A stretch of 64,000 bases of DNA from Diphasiastrum complanatum (lineage: Eukaryota; Streptophyta; Lycopodiopsida; Lycopodiales; Lycopodiaceae), in NCBI GenBank assembly GCA_029204225.1, contig CM055103.1, positions 48,926,171 through 48,990,170 on the forward strand, written 5' to 3'. The position numbers were made by a program, and so were the translations under genes. How positions within the stretch are numbered: position 1 is the first letter of the stretch; each line of letters begins with the position of its first letter. Shown one piece after another: positions 58,130-64,000 of the stretch. Under the pieces are notes generated by a model. It had not been told where the DNA came from and ran no database searches. It saw only the letters and a list, made by a program, of their open reading frames with translations.

Positions 58130-60100
58130 TGTGAAAATAATCAGATCACAGAGATCCATTTATGCCATTTGATCGTTAGCTAAGTAGGAGAGCACCTCTA
58201 GCATCATTACAAAAGTAGAAATCAAACATCTACTAAACTCAATAAGAACTTTTCAAAATCACTTATGTATGATAATTTATTGTTCCTGTCCATAAAACAG
58301 ACGTACTACAACAATACTCACACATGGAAACTCATACATATTGTTGTGGGTATTTCAATGTAAATAAATAAAATAGCTGGAAGTAGTAGAATAAGTTGCA
58401 AGGGTCGTGGCTTCCTACTTGTATAAGCCCATAGCCCAATGAGCACTTGTAAATAATTTACTTTTTGATTAAACTTGACTTTGGGCCATGTAATTAAAAT
58501 AATATCAGAAGGCCAAAGTTTAAGCTAACTTAAGTTCTCTAAGTTTTGTAATTAGTCAAAAGTCAAATGGTGGTAGGTGGGGTGTGCTTCTTTGTACACC
58601 ATAGATTTGTTTGTATTTTTTTTGAAGGGTTAGGATTTCCATCCTACCTTCTTGCAATACGAAGCAAGGGGCAAGGGCCACCCCAAAGATAATAACGCAC
58701 CTATTGTACACCATTTTACATGCTTATTGAGAGGAGGAAACTCTACCAAATTGGAGAGCCAAGCATCCTCATGTGCTAATCACTCTTGTTATTGCTCTTT
58801 GTGTATTTGCTTATTGCTTTCCAGTTCCATTGTTCTTGTTTTACTAGTTATGGCTTTTCCATTAGCATGCATATTGAGCACATGAGCTAACCTCCATCTC
58901 ATCTCTTTTCTCTCTTCCTTTCACCTACTATCATGATGAATGCCTGTGCTTAGTGTTAGTGAAAGTAGAGTCAGTGTTAGTGGATAGTTAGGAAAAGCAT
59001 CTAAACTAGCAACTGAGCATAGTTAGGAACCTATCCAAGTGTTCTAACCCTTTTGATAGGCAAAGGGGGCTGCTCACCATTGAACCTACAACTCCCTACA
59101 CACATAAGAAAAATAGCATTCTATACACAAGAATCCACTATATCATCACAAATATGCAAAAAATGGATGTACAACCCAAAGAGGTAACTTTCATAAGAAT
59201 GAATGAGAGATGAATTTATCCCACACTTGTATGCCTATTTATAGTATCTTCTTTCCCTATTTGGATCATCTTGCCCAAGCTTATCAACGTATGGAAGTTT
59301 CTAGAAACTTCTCCAAAAAGCTAGATAATTTGACCAGATTCAATGTACCTCTACTAACCGATTAGAGTAAGTCCAAATTCGACCTTATCAACTTGCCTAA
59401 GTTTTCAAAAATAGTAAATCCACTATTCTTAGGCCTTATTAGCTTTATAAAGCCTATCTCTAAGTTAAAAATGCATATTGGCCTCAAAATTGCCAAATGA
59501 AATCAACTTGACTAAACTAAACTAGTTGACATTTTTCACACATTGTGCATATTTCGTACATGGCATACGTCCAACTGAGCTGGCTCAAAATTTGAGCAAC
59601 TTCATAAAACAGCATCCGCATTTTTTGTTTGGACATCCAAATCTGAGCTCATTAATTGTAACAACGCACTATGCCCTACTAAAGCTAGAATTATTATACC
59701 CGCTAACACTATAATTTTTTAGATTGGGTCTTCATTGAGGGGCTTAGACCACGCTCACTTGTAAAGGAGTATTTGACATAATTTTGTGTGCTATTCAATC
59801 ATCTTTGAAAGAAAGAGATTGATGTACAAATGAGTTACGAAGGTGAGCAAAGTTTCATCCAATTAAGATTCTATTAAGCCATTTTGCTAACAACCATTCA
59901 ATTCTAGAAAACTAAAGCACTTTATCCCTAAAATCAAGAGAAAGAGATAGCATTCAAGGTTGATATAGCCATAAAACACAACTCACAAATAGAGCCCCAT
60001 AGAATCATCAATAGAATTGAAGGGATGGAAGCAAATCAATACAAAATGGAGATGGAATTCATGTGGATTGGAAACATGAGTGCTAACATGCAATTTGACA
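58130..60100. other. LTR remnant and anonymous AT-rich sequence
   Basis: The first few hundred bases are probably the LTR belonging to the PBS at 58118-58129. No coding motif in the rest. Confidence 0.4.
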
Positions 60101-61900
60101 TAGTTCAAGTCTTCTTCATGATTAGAGATAAATACTCTCTATCCATAGCTTCTCTCCATAGATAGGATTTTGACTGACTGAGTACTTCTTCCATAGTAGT
60201 CGGCTCTCAAATAAGATAACAAGCAGATTCATCAATGTACCTATTAGGTGGTCTGCAATTTCTTGTCGATCTTCTGGGAGGAGAATGAGACTGATAATCA
60301 TTTCCTTGGTTTTGTTGTTGTTGATCTGCAACATCTTCTTATGATTTGCTATTCATAAGTTGTTCATCTACAACTGACATATTTGAACCTTCGATAGGAA
60401 TAGTCGTATCAAAAACATGAGTGTCTAATAGTTCAATTGTCTAATCTTTGCCTTTGTCTATGAGGTCGATAAATTGATCCTCGATAAAAAAAAAATAACA
60501 TCTTTGCTTGTAAATATCTTTGATTCGGATTCATATAGCTTATAGGCTTTGTCACAAGTAGTATAACCAATGAAAATGGATTTGATACTGTGGGAGTCTA
60601 TCTTTTTTTTATTTTCTTCAATATTTGTGCATACATATGAAAACTTTGAAATCCAATAGTGATGGTTTGGAGCCTGGCCAAATTTCATAAGGTGTTTAGT
60701 CTGAGAGCCATTTAGTCGAGCATCTATTTTGAATATAAGCTATAGTGGAAACAACTTTAGCCCAAAAAAAACTTTGACAATGTCGCGTGAACAAGAATGC
60801 ACTTAGCTGCTTTGACTAAGGTTCGATTTTTTCTCTTAGCAAGTCCATTCGACTGAGGTGAATAAGAAGTGATGAATTGCTGCTCAATGTTTTTTCTAAG
60901 AAAATATTTCTTGAATGTGGTTGAGATGAACTCTCCATTGTTGTTTGACCTCAATGCTTTGATTCTTTTACCAGTTTCGAGTTCTACACGCTTCTTGAAT
61001 TGTTTGAAGAGGTTGAAAGCCTCCAATTTTTGCTTAATGAGATAAACAACTGTTCTTCTTGAAAACTCATCGATAAAGTAATAAAGTGCTATGCACCAAC
61101 CAAATATAAGGTTTGAATTGGGCCACATATATATGAATGAACAAACTCTAGAACATCTTCTGTTGCATGCTTATGACTTGATCTAAATAGAATCCTAGTA
61201 TGCTTTTTGACAATACAACTATAACAGACTAGGAGGTCATTTTCTTGTCTAGATCATTGAGATTAAGTACTAAAGGCTATCTAAACATGTTCAATATAGA
61301 TGTATGATTCAAGTGACCTAGCCTATAGTGCCAAAGTAATGTTTTATTAACTAGAATAGAAGTATTCAAGGCTTGACGTGTGTCAAAATAACAGTGAATC
61401 AATCTATATAAGTATCCATGCATCTTTTTGATTGCAAGGTTTTTATTTGATGACTGGTCATATGTTGAGTGGCTTCAAAATCGAGAAAGCAAGCATTATT
61501 GACTTGCGCTTTTTGATCGTTGATCATAAATGCTCCTTCATTTATGTCTTGAACAAGAGATTGTGATGCCTCTACAACTGCCTTTGCATGTTGATCTCAT
61601 TGCTTATTATTGGCGTTCTTCACTTTCAATATCCTGAAATCCTAAATCTCATGATTAGTGCATTTGCAATACTTACAGAAAATCTTCTTTTTTGAATGTG
61701 AATTTGATAATCGATTTTGACTCTGTGTCAGCTTCTAATTCGATACAAATTATTTTAAGCCTTTCTTCTTTTGACGTTTAGAGCCCTGTTTAGATATAGA
61801 ACATGTAGCAACATAGATATTGCTCTAGAAAGAGTTAAATCTGAGTGTGTCATGATTATCACCTAGTTTTCATCTACAGGTGGTAGACTTGGGGACTGAC
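60101..61900 (-). mobile_element. Degenerate Ty1/copia pol (pre-integrase to RT start)
   Basis: Integrase core at 61128-60757: FIDEFSRRTVVYLIKQKLEA, IKALRSNNNGEF (the catalytic Asp of LRSD changed to Asn) and SPQSNGLAKRKNRTL. The integrase C-terminus follows at 60688-60458 (IKSIFIGYTTCDKAYKLYES). The hinge and RT start are at 60390-60120 (RRSTRNCRPPNRYIDES then WREAMDREYLSL). Upstream are GAG-pre-integrase traces (LGHLNHTSILNMF near 61310) and a possible broken zinc knuckle near 61660. Many stops; inactive. Confidence 0.85.
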
Positions 61901-62594
61901 AATTTGCGAGTACATATTTGCAAGTTCTACAAGTTTTTTTTTATCTTGGATTGCCATGATAAAAAAAACACAAATGAAAAAAACACGTTACTAGGAAACA
62001 ATGCAAAAACCACATAGGGCCACAATATGCAAGTAGGGAACACTCCCATTCACAATAGATTTTTTAGAGAAATCATATTGTTTATAAAATCTTGAACACA
62101 TGGAATACACATATTAGAAAGCTCTCGAAGTTGTTACAAGCCAAACAAGACATTAATGTCCACTTTAATTATGCCAAAAAAAAAGAAGTAAATATGGACA
62201 TTTGAAGAACTAGCTTCAGGATGTCCTAGGCCAAGCCCTTTGAGGGCAAAGCAAAGATATGAAAAATATCTTGCAGTGTCAGAACAAGTTGATGTATGAA
62301 CATATTTTCATTTACATCCAACCCCTTGACATTCAAGTAAACAAAATACATATGCTTGCAAGGTATGTATTTTTTCATGGCCATGTTCAAGGAAAAATCT
62401 GCACATGTGCACGATGGCTCATTACCAATCGTGACCTGATAACGAAACCAAATGAACTAATTTATGTAACTATTTTTGTGTTTTCTGGTTCCAAAAAAGC
62501 TAGGTGCCCCACTCGATTTGATTAACTTGTTGCATCGTCCTCTACCGACAGCCTTCATACCTTGACATTTAACCTGGCTACCAGTTCTTGGACA
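61901..62594. other. AT-rich non-coding stretch
   Basis: No recognised motif. Confidence 0.45.
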
Positions 62595-63653
62595 TCAAAT
62601 AGCCCACCAACTATTGTTCAATTTTCTTTCAAGCACATCACCAGAAAATTGCAGGCTAACTTGACTAGGCACATTGATAGGTGTATTGGAAATTCTAGAT
62701 TGACTACAACCTGGAGAATTGGATTTACCCTTTGTGGACACCCTTCGCATGTGTTCTATATCTGGAAGATGAGACACATTATCATTATCACTCCATTGTT
62801 GTACAGGCCTCTTGCGTATGACAGTTTGAATTGGTGCATTAACATCATGGTCTTGCCTTGTCAAATCAATTTGTTCGACAAACTCATTAACTCTTTCAGA
62901 GAATGAGGCACCAATAATTGAGGATCTCCTTCCTGAGCGTACTCTGTTTAGCAGATTTTGGAATGTGGGACCTTGACCAATGTACTGGCCAGTCAAAAAA
63001 GACTTCTCCCGTGCACTCTACAAAATTGCGTTAGCGAAATCTCCCACCGTAGCTTTGTATGTAATTGTCCACTCTTTTCCAAACACTATGAACACTTCGA
63101 ATAAATTTGTTAGAGGCACCTCTGCCTCATCACCATGATCCATCATCTACATGATATTTTATTGTTGGGTTGTTCTCATTACAAAAATCATGTCTAGCTA
63201 GCACAATACTAGAAAGCACATACCGTAACAACAAAATAGATCAACCCATACCATAACAATTAATTTTTCTCGTCTATGGATTCGATTTTTCCACCAAGCT
63301 AACCGACTTTCCAATTCATTCAAGCAATTATCATATGCATTGTCCATCTTCCACCATGCAGTTATTTTATTATAAATTTCATTAGTGGCATCACAATCTA
63401 TTGCATCTTGCCATTGCAAGCAGAAAGCAATATGCGCATCTCTGGATGATTGTTTTATGTACTTTGAAGTATGTTCATTCACACTATCCATAAAATGAGA
63501 TAAGCATGATCTCTCCTTTCCAATCATTGGTGTGTTAGTGTCTTTGCCATAAACAATGCACACAACATTCCAGTTCGCTTGTGCCTCGTCTGCCATAAAC
63601 CCTCTAAATGTGACAGGATCATGCATATGCTCTGACATGACATGGTTCGGCAA
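62595..63653 (-). CDS. Unidentified repeat-encoded ORF family, copy B (partly broken)
   Basis: Two open blocks on the minus strand. 63653-63198 reads DEAQANWNVVCIVYGKDTNT, GKERSCLSHFMDSVNEHTSK, YNKITAWWKMDN and ESRLAWWKNRI. 63130-62595 starts VFIVFGKEWTIT, has FANAIL interrupted by a stop, then QGPTFQNLLNRVRSGRRSS and ends with a basic, Ser-rich tail. The blocks are probably exons or frameshifted parts of one gene. Copy A at 49870-50700 has the same blocks in the same order. No known domain is recognised with confidence; a transposon-encoded protein is the likeliest source. Confidence 0.45.
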
Positions 63654-64000
63654 CTCCTAAAACAACACCTATGCTTGAACATCCTCAACTTTCATTTCAC
63701 AAATTGCAATAATTTGCATGCACTGGTTTCGGCATAACAAAGGCACAATAGATGAGAGAAAACAAGTAGCTTCAATAATGAAACAACTAGAATCACAATA
63801 ATTTGTACCTCATGTCATAGACATGAGCAGCCATTGTAACCTAGTCTTTAATTCGATGAACATGATCAAAGCAACACCAAGATCTTGCCAAATCATTTGT
63901 TGCATTCTCTTTACAAGTTCTACTCCAGATGCTGGTCCAGTATAGTCGACATCTTGAAAACATGGCATCTATCTTTTTTGTCATGCAACTGTCCTCTGGG
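63654..64000 (-). other. Probable 5' continuation of the unidentified ORF family
   Basis: Minus strand near 63950-63850 has a short frame DVDYTGPASGVELVKRMQQM. It may belong to the same gene upstream, but the window ends. Confidence 0.25.

Noticed and set aside
1-64000. CRISPR arrays, bacterial operons or ribosome-binding sites
   Set aside because: The content is eukaryotic plant nuclear sequence; none of the repeats has the spacing of a CRISPR array.

Overview
This is a stretch of a large, repeat-rich plant nuclear genome. Nearly all protein-like sequence is transposable-element debris: Ty1/copia fragments on both strands, two Ty3/gypsy pieces and a CACTA (En/Spm-type) DNA transposon. PBS-like sites resembling TGGTATCAGAGC, complementary to plant initiator tRNA-Met, recur across the window. 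One host gene is split by very long, transposon-filled introns. That architecture suggests a large-genome seed plant, most like a gymnosperm; this is inference from gene structure, and no species is identified.

The host gene is an NF-YA (HAP2/CBF-B) transcription-factor subunit on the minus strand. I assembled it by hand from five coding exons: 47160-46866, 33192-33080, 32575-32504, 18465-18298 and 14981-14580. Every junction has GT/AG ends and matching phase. The CDS is 1,050 nt and encodes 349 residues spread over 32.6 kb. Introns 1 and 3 are about 13.7 and 14.0 kb. Intron 1 holds a nearly complete copia element (33487-39452), further copia, gypsy and LTR pieces, and a 216-bp palindromic element. 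Intron 3 holds three degenerate copia pieces, an LTR-like segment and a second palindromic cluster. A probable 5' UTR exon (about 48200-47921) carries a 25-codon upstream ORF and is followed by a 125-bp tandem repeat.

Layout. 1-2896: copia and gypsy fragments joined on the minus strand. 3285-3962: GA-rich tract and an intronless, broken ADF/cofilin pseudogene. 4340-10737: telomere-like tract, LTR remnants, a plus-strand copia with its PBS, a 143-bp direct repeat and a minus-strand copia gag-protease. 10738-13800: degenerate LTR-element remnants. About 13.8-48.2 kb: NF-YA and the elements inside it. 48.3-51.7 kb: an 88-bp tRNA-like insertion with a 15-bp target duplication, microsatellites and one copy of an unidentified ORF family. 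51.76-52.75 kb: a truncated sister of the intronic copia, ending at another palindromic cluster. 53.26-57.74 kb: CACTA transposase exons plus a SET-domain fragment. 58-62 kb: LTR leader and degenerate copia. 62.6-63.65 kb: second copy of the unidentified ORF family.

The most unusual structural signal is a set of short GC-rich clusters next to A/T homopolymer tracts. Each is built from many copies of its own palindromic word: GGTACC, GCGTCCG/CGGACGC, TGCCACG/CGTGGCA or CGTTCCG/CGGAACG. One has a perfect 28-bp hairpin and an 8-bp flanking duplication, so it looks like a small non-autonomous transposon. Whether the four are related is unproven.
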